A DNA stretch of 64,000 nt from an uncultured Pseudomonadota bacterium (GTDB lineage: Bacteria > Pseudomonadota > Gammaproteobacteria > Steroidobacterales > Steroidobacteraceae). Made by a program: the position numbers and the translations under genes. Positions 1 to 8,321 of this stretch are shown here, piece by piece (position 1 is the first letter of the stretch; every line of letters begins with the position of its first letter). The notes beneath the pieces are model-generated. The model was not told the DNA's origin. It searched no databases and worked only from the letters and a program-made list of their open reading frames with translations. Where the stretch lies: NCBI GenBank assembly GCA_903884105.1, contig CAISDJ010000042.1, positions 99,399 to 163,398 on the forward strand, in the 5' to 3' direction.

Positions 1-526
1 TGCCGGCTTTCCTGCGACGCGACGCAGTACTCCCGGCTCTCGAGGGTAACTTCGGGCCGGGCAACCTCAGATTCCTGGCCGTATCTCGCGCCCTCACGAG
101 CAGCTCAACAAGTACAGCGAGTTGTGCCGTGCCCATCGCTGTGGAAAATGCAGCGTTCCGGCTGTCGATTTGGGGTTGCAGCTGCTGGATCAGGTTGCGC
201 CCCGCAGCGGTCAGCGAGATGGCCCCCCACCGCTGGCCTTTCAATGGCTTCCGGGTAACCCAGCCGATTGCAGCCATCCGGTTCAGGATGCCGGTCATGC
301 TGGGGCCGATGATCCTGCAACGCCGGGCGAGCTTGCTGATCTCCAGATCGCCAGAGAGATGCAGGATGCTGAGCACACGGAATTGCTGATCCGTGGTGCC
401 GAACTGGCGCAAGACCGGACGGAAGCTGGTAAGGAACGCCTCCCGGACGTCCAGCAACAAGTTGGGGAGCACGTCGTCGAACCGGTCATCCCCTGGCGCC
501 GGGTGCACTTCATGTGATCCGGACAT
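1..526 (-). CDS. MarR-family regulator, HpaR-like (3' end cut by window edge)
   Basis: This frame is open from an ATG at 526 to the left edge, giving 175 codons without a stop. The translation has a MarR winged helix: FGTTDQQFRVLSIL (recognisable against the HpaR/HpcR homoprotocatechuate regulators), then LEISKLARR and GPSMTGILNRM for the recognition-helix region and a basic wing (RKPLKGQRWG). The C-terminal dimerisation helices run into a basic tail (SRAGSTASRRRKAG). MarR proteins are dimeric repressors that bind palindromes and release on binding small, often aromatic, ligands. The gene is divergent from the DUF6152 operon starting at 1006, and a palindrome lies at that operon's promoter, so the operon is a likely target (inference). 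The family call is firm; the HpaR subtype is less so. Confidence 0.85.
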   Translation of the reverse strand, partial: MSGSHEVHPAPGDDRFDDVLPNLLLDVREAFLTSFRPVLRQFGTTDQQFRVLSILHLSGDLEISKLARRCRIIGPSMTGILNRMAAIGWVTRKPLKGQRWGAISLTAAGRNLIQQLQPQIDSRNAAFSTAMGTAQLAVLVELLVRARDTARNLRLPGPKLPSRAGSTASRRRKAG

Positions 527-795
527 ATGCCCAGGCTCCGCCGCGGGTACAAGCCCCGCCTTGTCCCCTTTCTGCATCCGCATACGCTTCATTTCCAGCC
601 TGCTCCCCGCGCTCTATCTGGCACCGCCGCAGAAGCTTATCACTGCAAGGAGCGAAGCCAGTGCGGCCCGCCAGCGGGCCCCGCTCGTCGCGAGCGCCCG
701 CGGAATGGTGCGCTGCATCCGACCCCGGTCACCTCGTGATCACATCAAATGGGCCATAAATAGGCCATATAGGATGTTAAGTATGCAAGGACGTA

Positions 796-825
796 TTGAC
801 TTAACTTGTTAAGTCGGAGTAGATT
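796..825 (+). promoter_or_regulatory. Promoter with overlapping palindromic operator for the DUF6152 operon
   Basis: TTGACT (796-801) and TAGATT (820-825) are spaced by 18 bp and resemble a sigma-70 promoter pointing at the gene starting at 1006. GACTTAAC (798-805), a TT centre and GTTAAGTC (808-815) form a perfect 8-bp inverted repeat lying over the -35 box and spacer. That is the usual place for a repressor operator. The divergent MarR-type regulator is the obvious candidate to bind it (inference). A related but imperfect site lies at 7637-7652 in front of the TonB receptor. Confidence 0.55.
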
Positions 826-1005
826 CTCGTCACGACTTGCTGATGCTGATTTCCGTCGGGTTCCGACACTCCTCTGGTGCAACCGCATTGAGGGCATCCA
901 CTTCCTCAATGGTCCAGGCAGCGTCGAGGCCGTCGTTGCACGCCCACGGGAATGCGGTGCCACGGTTCGTTTCGATTTCCGAGGACTCCATTTAGGAACA
1001 CCGCC
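826..1005. other. Leader region before the first DUF6152 gene
   Basis: With 527-795 this belongs to a 479-bp interval between the MarR gene and the DUF6152 operon. Apart from the promoter and palindrome at 796-825 and an AGGA ribosome-binding element at 993-996, I see no coding sequence, hairpin or repeat here. The small open frames in the interval have unstable composition and no recognisable domain. Confidence 0.4.
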
Positions 1006-1425
1006 ATGAATCACGCTCCCGCTCGACAGGTCTGGTACGCAACGCTGGCGTCGCTGACAGTCAGTGCATCTGCATGGGCACACCATTCATTCTCGGCGTT
1101 CGACATGGCCAAGGAAGTCGATGTCCAGGGTGTCGTCAAGGAATTCCGCTGGACGAACCCGCACAGCTTCCTCGTGTTGAACGGCAAGGATGCTGCCGGC
1201 AAGCCGGCGGAAGTCCGTGTCGAGATGAACGGCCCGGGCTATCTCGTCCGCAACGGCTGGAAGCGGGAGAGCCTGAAGCCCGGTGATGCCGTGACCGTCA
1301 CGGTGCATCCGCTGCGGGACGGCACGCTGGGTGGCGACCTGGTCAAGGTTGTCTTTGCCGACGGCCGCACGCTCTCGGCAGCGATCACGCTGAATACTGC
1401 CCCGGCAGCGGGCGAGCAGCGATGA
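1006..1425 (+). CDS. Exported DUF6152 protein, copy 1
   Basis: This 139-residue protein has an N-terminal signal sequence ending SASAWA, followed at once by HHSFSAFD, so the predicted mature protein starts with two histidines. It belongs to the DUF6152 type: V-V-K-E-F-R-W-T-N-P-H, a GW near the middle and HPLRDGTLGG near the end, predicted mainly beta. The family function is not established. The start at 1006 is chosen because it has an AGGA ribosome-binding site and places the signal peptide correctly; an upstream start at 952 would add unrelated sequence. The stop overlaps the next gene by ATGA, so the two are translationally coupled. It is 47-60% similar by eye to the copies at 2269 and 7920. 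Confidence 0.85.
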   Translation: MNHAPARQVWYATLASLTVSASAWAHHSFSAFDMAKEVDVQGVVKEFRWTNPHSFLVLNGKDAAGKPAEVRVEMNGPGYLVRNGWKRESLKPGDAVTVTVHPLRDGTLGGDLVKVVFADGRTLSAAITLNTAPAAGEQR

Positions 1426-2228
1426 TCGGTCGCCATCCGGAAAGGCGGGCTGGTGGCGCGCTCCTGCTGTTCTCTTGCGCGCTTGTGACGCTGGTTGCGC
1501 CGCTCGCTTTCGCGCAGACGTCGCAAGAAGGCAAGAACCTGGGTGCGTTGACGCCGGAAAACCTGGCCAAGGCTCGTCCCAAGGCACCGTTTGACCTCAC
1601 CGGGACCTGGAACATGCTGGTCGACCCCAAGACAGGGATGCACCAGTTCATGCCTCTCCCGGAACTCACGCCTGCGGCACAGGCGGCACTGAAGAAGCAC
1701 GACGAGTATTCCGCAAAGGGACTCGAGTACCGCGACGATCCGGGCGCGTGCTGGCCTCTCGGCTTGCCGCGCATGATGACTCGTTTCTGGCCCATCCAGA
1801 TCATCCAGCTGCCGACGATGGTGCAGTTGACGACGATGTTCAACAACAGCGTTCGCTGGATCTACACGGATGGCCGGCCGCATCCGTCTGACGACGAGCT
1901 TGTGTACACCTACAACGGCCATTCCATCGGGCGCTGGGAAGGCGACACCCTGGTTGTGGATACGGTCGGCATGACGGGCGAGCGTCACTGGATACAGGAA
2001 GGGGTCCCGGCGGGCGAAAAGCTGCACGTAGTCGAGCGCTATCGCATGGTCGACGGCGGCAAGGCCTTTGAAGTGCAGTTCACGATGACGGACCCGGATA
2101 ACTGGAAGGGCGAGTGGGTCAACACCAAGCGCTTCAGGCGAGAGGAGCGCACCGACATCGAAGAGCACGGCTGCATTTACGAGCAGGTCAGGGACCTGCC
2201 GAGCTTCAAGTCGAACATCCGAGAGTGA
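1422..2228 (+). CDS. Exported protein of the RWEGDTLVVDT family, copy 1
   Basis: I recognise this 268-residue protein only as a family of unassigned function that accompanies DUF6152 genes. A signal peptide ends around LAFAQ. After it come FDLTGTWNMLVDPK, a Cys-containing PLGLPRMM block, the hallmark GHSIGRWEGDTLVVDTVG, EKLHVVERYRM and a TMTDPDNWKGEW block, with a single Cys near the C-terminus (EHGCIYE). The block order is the same in the copies at 2649 and 8318. The many beta-forming blocks with conserved Trp and Gly would suit a lipocalin- or propeller-like periplasmic fold, but that is inference. Its ATG overlaps the TGA of the DUF6152 gene, so a paired role is likely. Confidence 0.75.
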   Translation: MIGRHPERRAGGALLLFSCALVTLVAPLAFAQTSQEGKNLGALTPENLAKARPKAPFDLTGTWNMLVDPKTGMHQFMPLPELTPAAQAALKKHDEYSAKGLEYRDDPGACWPLGLPRMMTRFWPIQIIQLPTMVQLTTMFNNSVRWIYTDGRPHPSDDELVYTYNGHSIGRWEGDTLVVDTVGMTGERHWIQEGVPAGEKLHVVERYRMVDGGKAFEVQFTMTDPDNWKGEWVNTKRFRREERTDIEEHGCIYEQVRDLPSFKSNIRE

Positions 2229-2268
2229 TGGCGCACGTCGCCACGCAGATTGCATGAGGATTATTGCC

Positions 2269-2652
2269 ATGAACGTACGTATGCTGGTCTGGTCAATTGC
2301 CGGGTTGGGTGCATTGCTGGTGGCCGCCGCCCCCGTGTTTGCGCACCATTCCTTTGCGATGTTCGACATGCAGAAGGAAGTGACTGCCAAAGGTGTCGTG
2401 AAGGAGTTCCAGTGGACCAATCCGCACTCGTGGGTCCAGATCGAAATCAAGAACGACAAGGGTGCCACGGAGGAATGGGCGCTCGAGGCATTGAGTCCCA
2501 ACGTGCTGAGCCGCATGGGCTGGAAGCGCAACTCGCTGAAGGCCGGTGAAACCATCACGGTGGTCTACCATCCCGCCCGCGACGGGTCCCATGGCGGGCA
2601 TCTGGTCAACGTCACGCTGGCAGACGGCACGACGATCGGTGGCGTGCAATGA
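2269..2652 (+). CDS. Exported DUF6152 protein, copy 2
   Basis: This is a 127-residue protein with a signal peptide ending APVFA, followed by HHSFAMFD, so the mature N-terminus is again His-His. Core blocks are GVVKEFQWTNPHSW, EALSPNVLSRMGW and HPARDGSHGG. I place the start at 2269 because GAGGA at 2256-2260 lies 8 bases upstream; the in-frame ATG at 2254 has no ribosome-binding site. It follows the previous gene by 40 bp and overlaps the next by ATGA, repeating the layout of copy 1. Tandem duplication of the gene pair is the simplest explanation. Confidence 0.85.
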   Translation: MNVRMLVWSIAGLGALLVAAAPVFAHHSFAMFDMQKEVTAKGVVKEFQWTNPHSWVQIEIKNDKGATEEWALEALSPNVLSRMGWKRNSLKAGETITVVYHPARDGSHGGHLVNVTLADGTTIGGVQ

Positions 2653-3515
2653 GTCGGTCGTTGCGCTTGTCCGTGACAGCGGCGCTGGCCGCTGCCGGAA
2701 TGGTGTCCGGTTTGATGGGTGTGTCGGTGCCCGTCGCGTCTGCAGCGCAGCCGGCTGCCAAGGCTAAGCAGGAGGTTCCGCAGCCCCGGCGCCTGTCCGA
2801 CGGCAAGCCCAACTGGACCGGCTTCTGGTCACCCGTCGGCGGGTTGCTCGAGCAGTATCGCGGCCCCGGCGGCACTGCAGTCGCTGCGGGCGACAGCGTC
2901 AGGTCCGACGGCGGGCCAGCCTCGCAGAAGCCTCCCTTCTCCGGTGCTTCGCCGCTGAAGTCCCCGTACAAGGAGCAGCACGAGGCCTATCTCGCGAAGG
3001 CCGCCAAGGGCAGCGTCGCGGATCCGGTCGCGCTCTGCTATCCACCTGGCATGCCGCGCATGATGGTGATGGTCTACGGCATGGAGCTGCTGCAGACGCC
3101 AGGCCAGATCGCCATGACCAGCGAGTGGCAGGCCGCATCGCGCCGCATCTGGTTGAACGACAAGTCGCATCCGGATCCGGAGGAGCTGAACCCGACCTAC
3201 GCCGGCCATTCGATCGGCAAGTGGGAAGGTGACACGCTGGTGATCGATACGGTAGGCATCCGGACGGACGTGCCGGTCGACTTCCTCGGCCTGCCCCATA
3301 GCGACAAGCTGCACGTGGTCGAGAGGATCACGGAAAGGTCGCCGGGCATCCTCGAGAGCGAGATCACGATCGACGATCCTGAAGCGTTCACCGCCCCGTG
3401 GAAGACGACGATGACCTACCGGTATCGACCGGACCTCCGCCTGCAGGAATACACCTGCCTGGAGAACAATCGCAACGTCGGCGCAAACGGCGAGCAGGAT
3501 TTCGGGCGCAAGTAA
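2649..3515 (+). CDS. Exported protein of the KWEGDTLVIDT family, copy 2
   Basis: This 288-residue paralogue of the product at 1422 has a signal peptide ending near VASAAQ. Conserved blocks in order are PNWTGFWSPVGG, CYPPGMPRMM, GHSIGKWEGDTLVIDTVG, DKLHVVER, EITIDDPEAFTAPW and a C-terminal LQEYTCLENNRNVGANGE. It carries about 20 extra residues near the N-terminus compared with copy 1. The function of the family is unknown. Translation is coupled to the DUF6152 copy by an ATGA overlap. The C-terminal block is useful because a decayed version of it is found at 9111-9205. Confidence 0.75.
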   Translation: MSRSLRLSVTAALAAAGMVSGLMGVSVPVASAAQPAAKAKQEVPQPRRLSDGKPNWTGFWSPVGGLLEQYRGPGGTAVAAGDSVRSDGGPASQKPPFSGASPLKSPYKEQHEAYLAKAAKGSVADPVALCYPPGMPRMMVMVYGMELLQTPGQIAMTSEWQAASRRIWLNDKSHPDPEELNPTYAGHSIGKWEGDTLVIDTVGIRTDVPVDFLGLPHSDKLHVVERITERSPGILESEITIDDPEAFTAPWKTTMTYRYRPDLRLQEYTCLENNRNVGANGEQDFGRK

Positions 3516-3748
3516 GCCAAGCGCTGGTTGGCACTGAAGGGGGGACAGCGGTGGGCTTCTGCAGCCGTCCCGCACGCGTCGGTGGAGCAGGTGCGGGCGG
3601 TCGTTCCCAAAGTCTAGTTCTTCGGGCCGATCTTCCGCCCAGTCGAAAGCAGTGACGCCGATCTCGATACTTTTGCCGCGTACCTGACCCGGAACAGCGG
3701 CGAGTGGTTTGTAGTCCGCGCCGGGTTCCCTTACTAGCAGGAGTTTCC

Positions 3749-4195
3749 ATGAGCAGTCTGATCAATCGTCTTGTCGCGACCAACGAGAGTATTGCCCCGC
3801 TGGCGCTTCGGGTCCCGGTCGGCATCGTCTTCGCCGCACACGGCGCCCAGAAGCTGTTCGGCTGGTTCGGCGGCTACGGCCTTGCCGGTACTGGTGGGTA
3901 CATGGAATCGATTGGTCTGTCCCCGGGAACGGTTATGGCTGCGCTGGCAGGCGGGGCAGAGTTCTTCGGTGGCTTGGCTTTGGTGGTCGGCTTGCTGGTG
4001 CGCCCCGCGTCCGCGGTGCTTGCCTTTACGATGCTGGTCGCGATTTTCAGTGCCCATATCAGCAAGGGTCTGTTCATTGCCAATGGCGGCTACGAATACG
4101 CACTCGCCCTGCTGGCCGTGACCGTCTCATTGCTCATCAGTGGCGCGGGTCGCCTCTCGGTGGACGGCGCCATGGGAAGCACTGCGAAAGGCTGA
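3749..4195 (+). CDS. DoxX-family membrane protein
   Basis: This 148-residue integral membrane protein has four hydrophobic segments. The first segment ends in VFAAHGAQKLFGWFGGYG, the typical DoxX signature. DoxX-like proteins are poorly defined inner-membrane proteins linked to quinone-dependent oxidation or oxidative stress. The start at 3749 follows a clear AGCAGGAG site; an upstream in-frame start at 3704 lacks one. The gene is separated from the DUF6152 units by 233 bp and is followed by a terminator at 4216, so it is probably transcribed with them or alone. The family call is firm and the role unknown. Confidence 0.85.
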   Translation: MSSLINRLVATNESIAPLALRVPVGIVFAAHGAQKLFGWFGGYGLAGTGGYMESIGLSPGTVMAALAGGAEFFGGLALVVGLLVRPASAVLAFTMLVAIFSAHISKGLFIANGGYEYALALLAVTVSLLISGAGRLSVDGAMGSTAKG

Positions 4196-4215
4196 TGCAA
4201 GAGTGATCCCTCTGC

Positions 4216-4251
4216 GGGTGATGCGTCGAGGAGACCATCACCCGATTTTTT
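4216..4251 (+). terminator. Rho-independent terminator after doxX-like gene
   Basis: GGGTGATG (4216-4223) pairs with CATCACCC (4236-4243) across a 12-base loop and is followed by GA and six T residues. The position 20 bases past the stop codon and the T run fit intrinsic termination of the plus-strand operon. Confidence 0.85.
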
Positions 4252-4597
4252 CTGTCTCCCCGGCGTAACTGCGGCCGGGATGGGGCAGAAGTTACCGTAC
4301 GTTGCCGTGGGCGTAGATCCCTACTCGCGGCGGGTGCGAGGTGGGTCCGGTGATCCGCTGTTGGCGCTACGCTGATACTCAATGCCGGCACTCAATGGCT
4401 GTTCAAGTCAGCACCCATCGAGTTCGAGCAACAGGCAAATCGCATCAATCCGCTGCCAGGCTAAGCCAGAGCGGATCGGCTCAGGGCGGGGGGAATACGG
4501 TTGTCGCGGGCACTTGCTTCGGTGGCGGATCAGTGTCTCGCTGAAGCTGCCTGACGCGTGGATCGCGATGTGATCCGCGCAGGGTTCTTGCAGGAGA
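4252..4597. other. Intergenic DNA between two terminators
   Basis: This stretch lies between the terminator of the doxX-like gene and the hairpin behind the TonB receptor gene. I see no gene, repeat or promoter I can support. Short open frames at 4341-4573 lack ribosome-binding sites and protein-like composition. Confidence 0.4.
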
Positions 4598-4633
4598 GGC
4601 AGATTGCGCCGGCTTACACCGGCGCAATCTGCC
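4598..4633 (-). terminator. Long hairpin downstream of the TonB receptor gene
   Basis: A perfect 15-bp stem (4598-4612 with 4619-4633; core GCAGATTGCGCCGG) with a 6-base loop CTTACA begins 10 bases past the receptor stop codon. There is no convincing T run on the minus-strand side, so it may act as an mRNA-stabilising hairpin or a weak terminator rather than a classical one. Confidence 0.6.
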
Positions 4634-4643
4634 CAATTGCGGC

Positions 4644-7424
4644 TTAGAAGTTGAACCGCACGCCGGCCCGGTAGAGGCGACCGATCAGATCATAGTTGAC
4701 GAAGCCGCTGGCGAAGCCGCCGGCACCCTCCGGCGGATCCTTGTCCATGACGTTGTTGATCACGCCATAGATCTGGACCCGGCGGTCGCCGTCACGCACG
4801 AGGTCGTACTGCGCCGACAGGTTCAGGTACACAGCGGAAGGCACCGTGTTGTCGCTGATCGTGCCTGGCAGGGCCGGGTTGTACGCCGGGTTGTCCGGGC
4901 CGATCAGCGTGGTGTCGCGGATCGCATCACCGACGTAGCGCAACTGCGCATTGCCGGTGAACTGGCCCACGATGTAGTTCACGTCGAACGTCCAGAGCCA
5001 TTCCGGCACCGTCTGCTTGACCCTGTCCACTGTGCCGACGGAGTCGGTCGTCGACAGTTCGTTGACCAACGCACCGAGCGCACGGACCTGGAACTGGCCG
5101 GGCACGAGCAGGTCGCTGGGCAGGGAGTAGACAGCTTCGAAGTCCCATCCGGTCGTCTCGATCGCATTGAAGTTGAGCAACTTCAGCGTGACCGCGGTGA
5201 CCGACCCGTTCGGGGCGCGGGTAATGTCCCCGCAAAGCTCGAGGGCGCCCGCGGCGCAACGGTCGACCGTCTGCTGCGCGGTCAGGCGCGTGATGGCCCC
5301 GTTGATCTTGATGTCGTGGTAGTCAGCCGAGAGGCTGAGCCGCGGCACGAACGTCGGCTGGAACACGATGCCGGCGGTGAAGGTATCTGCCTCTTCCGGT
5401 AACAGGTTGGGGTTGCCGATGCTGTTGGTGTTCTGCTGGGCGCCGTTGACGAAGTCTCGTCCCTGGACCCCCGCGGAGTAGAGTTCCTGCAGGTTTGGCG
5501 CGCGGATGTCGCGCGACTTCGTGGCCCGGAACCGCACCGACTGGACCGGCTCCCAGCTGGCGCCTGCCTTCCACGTCGTGACGCCGCCGGAAGTCGAATA
5601 GTCGGTGTAACGAACAGCACCGTTCACGTCGAGGCTCTGGGCGAAGGCCTTGTCCCTCAGGATCGGGACCGCGACTTCACCATACAGCTCCTGGGTATGG
5701 AAATCGCCCGCGATGGGCTGGAAGTTATTGAGGTCATAACGCCTCAGGCGCGAATTGCTGTCGACCTTGCTGGCGACTTCCTCCATGCGGTATTCCGCGC
5801 CGGCAGCGACGGCCACGGGGCCCGCCGGCAAAGTGAACAGATCGCCGTTCACGTTCACTGCGCCTGCCTGCTGTCTGTAAGTCACGTCGTTGATGCCGAC
5901 TCCGCGGACGTAGTCGACGGCCGCCTGCGATGGCGCGTTGCGGCCGAAGATGTTGAACGGCACGCAACCCGGATCCGCCCCGACTCCGGTCAGGTTCCGG
6001 CAGACGATCTGGCCGCCGACGAGAACTGCGTCCGTCGCTGCCGCGAAGTTCGTATTGATGGTCGACTGGTTCCGTTGCTTGAAGTGGTTCTGGCCGTACT
6101 GATAGTACGCATCCCACCTCCAGGATCCACCCAGTTCGCCCTTGAAGCCGCCCGCGACGCGCTCGGTCTGCTGGCCGGTGAGGGTCGTGTAGAAGTTGTA
6201 GTTGTCGTCCAGCGCGATGCGGCCGACATTGATGGTGGCGAGGTTCAGGTTCACCATCTGCGTGCGGATCGCGGTAGGCAGGAAAGCGTTGTCCTGCCGG
6301 ACGACGATGGTGCCCTGGTCGCGTCGGCTGGCCGAGAAGCCCTCGTAGGCCGACACGGCCCGGGATGCCTCGATGAAGCCCTCGAGGGAATCGGTGAAGT
6401 CCCACTTAACGCGCACGAGTGCCGAGTTGCGCTCGATGGGGTTCACCAGATTGGAGCCGTCGATGACGCGGAGGTCGGCATTACTGTTGTTGGCCCCGCC
6501 GCCGATCATGTTCGTGCCGGCGACCAACGTGCCGGGCGTGAAGATGCCGGTGTTCTGGCCGCCCAGGAACGTGATGTTGTCCAGCGGGCCGCCGACGATC
6601 ACGCCGCCCGAAGAAGCCGTGTCGCCATTGCGGAAGTCCTCGGAGAAGACGCGCTGCGGCACGCCGGCCGGACGCGGTGCGGCGCCGTAGTTGAAGAGCG
6701 TGCCGGTCCACGACCTCTTCATCCAGTCGCGAGTGCGGAAGCCGTCCGCGATGCCGTCGTTCTTGACGTAGTCGAAGCCGGCGATCACGTGGCCGCGTCC
6801 GCCTGCGAAGTCGGTGCCGCCCGCGAGATTGATCGTGCTTTCAATGTAGTCGCTGTGGCCCGTCTGTGCGTAGGCGACATGGCTCTGGATCCCCTGCAGG
6901 TTGTCCTTCAGGAGGATGTTTACCACGCCTGCCACGGCGTCGGAGCCCCAGGCGGCCGATGCGCCGCCGGTGACCACCTCGGTCCGCTCGACCAGGCCGG
7001 TCGGGATCATGTTGAGGTCGACCAGGCCGGAGACGGTGCTCGGCACATGACGACGGCCGTCGATCAGTACGAGGGTGCGCGCGACGCCTCCGTTCAAGCC
7101 GCGCAAATCCAGGGAGCTGCCGCCCGAAGAGCCGCCGCCGCGCTGAGCGGTGGCAGGGCCGTTGGAGGCGCGGAACACCGGTGTTTCGTTGATGGCGTCG
7201 GTGATGTTCGTGAAGCCGCGGGCTTCAAGCTGCAGCTCGCTGATCACCGTCGTCGGCGTCGGGGCGTTGAAGCCTTCGCGCGAAACCCGGGAGGCCGTGA
7301 CGACGACGTTGTCGAGCTGAGTGTCGCCCGGGGCAGCGGCGGGCGCTTGCGCTGCAGCTGCAGAAGCCATGAGCTCGGCGGCGATGCCAAGCATGAGGAT
7401 GCGATTTCGACTGGACTTCATCAT
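4644..7424 (-). CDS. TonB-dependent outer-membrane receptor
   Basis: This 926-residue receptor starts with a signal sequence (ILMLGIAAELMASAAAAQ, with an unusual Glu in the hydrophobic core). A TonB-box-like DNVVVTASR follows, then a plug domain (DLRGL, TLVLIDGRR, GGASAAWGSDAVAGVVNILL) and a beta-barrel ending in GVRFNF with the terminal Phe needed for outer-membrane insertion. A Cys pair in the barrel (IVCRNL...GCVPFNIFG) is typical of the large sphingomonad/xanthomonad-type receptors. I choose the ATG at 7424 because it follows GGGGAG and starts the signal peptide; the frame stays open upstream to 7493. It is divergent from the third DUF6152 pair, so it probably imports the substrate that system handles (inference). 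The substrate is unknown. Confidence 0.93.
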   Translation of the reverse strand: MMKSSRNRILMLGIAAELMASAAAAQAPAAAPGDTQLDNVVVTASRVSREGFNAPTPTTVISELQLEARGFTNITDAINETPVFRASNGPATAQRGGGSSGGSSLDLRGLNGGVARTLVLIDGRRHVPSTVSGLVDLNMIPTGLVERTEVVTGGASAAWGSDAVAGVVNILLKDNLQGIQSHVAYAQTGHSDYIESTINLAGGTDFAGGRGHVIAGFDYVKNDGIADGFRTRDWMKRSWTGTLFNYGAAPRPAGVPQRVFSEDFRNGDTASSGGVIVGGPLDNITFLGGQNTGIFTPGTLVAGTNMIGGGANNSNADLRVIDGSNLVNPIERNSALVRVKWDFTDSLEGFIEASRAVSAYEGFSASRRDQGTIVVRQDNAFLPTAIRTQMVNLNLATINVGRIALDDNYNFYTTLTGQQTERVAGGFKGELGGSWRWDAYYQYGQNHFKQRNQSTINTNFAAATDAVLVGGQIVCRNLTGVGADPGCVPFNIFGRNAPSQAAVDYVRGVGINDVTYRQQAGAVNVNGDLFTLPAGPVAVAAGAEYRMEEVASKVDSNSRLRRYDLNNFQPIAGDFHTQELYGEVAVPILRDKAFAQSLDVNGAVRYTDYSTSGGVTTWKAGASWEPVQSVRFRATKSRDIRAPNLQELYSAGVQGRDFVNGAQQNTNSIGNPNLLPEEADTFTAGIVFQPTFVPRLSLSADYHDIKINGAITRLTAQQTVDRCAAGALELCGDITRAPNGSVTAVTLKLLNFNAIETTGWDFEAVYSLPSDLLVPGQFQVRALGALVNELSTTDSVGTVDRVKQTVPEWLWTFDVNYIVGQFTGNAQLRYVGDAIRDTTLIGPDNPAYNPALPGTISDNTVPSAVYLNLSAQYDLVRDGDRRVQIYGVINNVMDKDPPEGAGGFASGFVNYDLIGRLYRAGVRFNF

Positions 7425-7636
7425 TGTCTCCCCTGTGGACTGGATGTCCTGACTCGTCATTGTTAGTGCGCGATGCTGGGGCAGGAAACCCAAGTGGACA
7501 CCGGCGTTCCGCAGTCAACCAGAAGAAAAGCAGCCTTTCCCCCGGCAGCTCAAATGCTCATTCTTTCCTTTATCGACCGGCTGCGACGGCCGGTCATCGA
7601 TAACGCAAGGAACTGTTCGCTGTAGTATGAGTGAAC

Positions 7637-7652
7637 TTACTTAACATGTAAA
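7637..7652 (-). promoter_or_regulatory. Operator-like site in the TonB receptor promoter
   Basis: On the minus strand a TTTACA box and a CATACT box 17 bp apart form a plausible promoter for the receptor. The sequence ACTTAACATGTAAATT (7639 onward) overlaps them and matches the perfect palindrome at 798-815 in one half (ACTTAAC) and 5 of 7 positions in the other. A shared regulator is inferred. TTGACG at 7730 with TTAAG just after it may be the start of a similar promoter for the plus-strand DUF6152 gene. Confidence 0.4.
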
Positions 7653-7919
7653 TTGACGTCAAGCGCTCCAGTTGCGGCAACGCGACATCCCGCCTTCGAT
7701 CAGCTGATGCACTGCAGCGCGAACCCCGCTTGACGGCAGTTAAGATACTAAGTACGTTTTGCGCCTTCGCGAGCCGCCCCTTCTTTATCGCAATTCGACT
7801 GACGCGCCGAGTCGGTGTCAAGTAACACGACTTTCCGTGCGTGGGCATCGGACAACTGTCGATCAAGGCTACATTTTTTGCGGCGGGCATTGGCGTTTCA
7901 GGCGCAGGGGAGAGGTAGG
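7653..7919. other. Divergent intergenic region, receptor versus DUF6152 copy 3
   Basis: This is part of the 495-bp gap between 7425 and 7919. It should contain the start points of both divergent transcripts. A possible plus-strand -35 (TTGACG, 7730-7735) is visible, as is a strong GGGGAGAGGTAGG ribosome-binding stretch directly before the ATG at 7920. No gene is supported inside. Confidence 0.4.
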
Positions 7920-8321
7920 ATGGCACTTAGAGGGTTTCCCGGTATCCGCTCGGCAGCGCTGCTCCTCGCGCTGTTGACGTCGTTCCCGATCGCCGCGCAT
8001 CACTCCTTCGCGATCTTCGATCGCGATGTCCAGATCACGTTGACTGGAACCGTCAAGGCTTTCCAGTGGACCAACCCGCATGTGTTCATCCAGCTCATGG
8101 TGAAGAACGCCGAGGGAGTGGACGAGGAATGGAGCATCGAGGGTGCGAGTCCGAACATGCTGTTCCGCAGCGGCTGGACGAACCAGTCCTTCAAGCCAGG
8201 CGACAAGGTCACGATCGTCGCCAATCCCCTCAGGGACGGGAAGCACGGCGCGAATTTCGTGTTTGCCCAGCTGCCCGACGGCAAGACGCTGGGGCAGCTC
8301 AACTCGCGGGCGCCCGGATGA
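7920..8321 (+). CDS. Exported DUF6152 protein, copy 3
   Basis: This 133-residue protein has a signal peptide ending FPIAA, then HHSFAIFD, so the mature N-terminus is His-His as in copies 1 and 2. Conserved blocks are GTVKAFQWTNPHVF, EGASPNMLFRSGW and NPLRDGKHG. The last block has Asn where the other two copies have His before PLRDG/PARDG. The start at 7920 is fixed by a strong GGGAGAGG ribosome-binding stretch; an in-frame start at 7815 would add an unrelated 35-residue leader. It overlaps the next gene by ATGA and is divergent from the TonB receptor. Confidence 0.85.
   Translation: MALRGFPGIRSAALLLALLTSFPIAAHHSFAIFDRDVQITLTGTVKAFQWTNPHVFIQLMVKNAEGVDEEWSIEGASPNMLFRSGWTNQSFKPGDKVTIVANPLRDGKHGANFVFAQLPDGKTLGQLNSRAPG

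Noticed and set aside
3618..3737. Stop-to-stop 39-codon stretch reading RPVESSDADLDTFAAYLTRN and on
   Set aside because: It looks protein-like and could be a gene relic, but it has no start, no recognised family and is short; chance cannot be excluded.
5697..7466. Long 589-codon plus-strand open frame opposite the TonB receptor
   Set aside because: It is the antisense shadow of the receptor gene; composition is Arg/Val/Asp-rich without domains and there is no ribosome-binding site.
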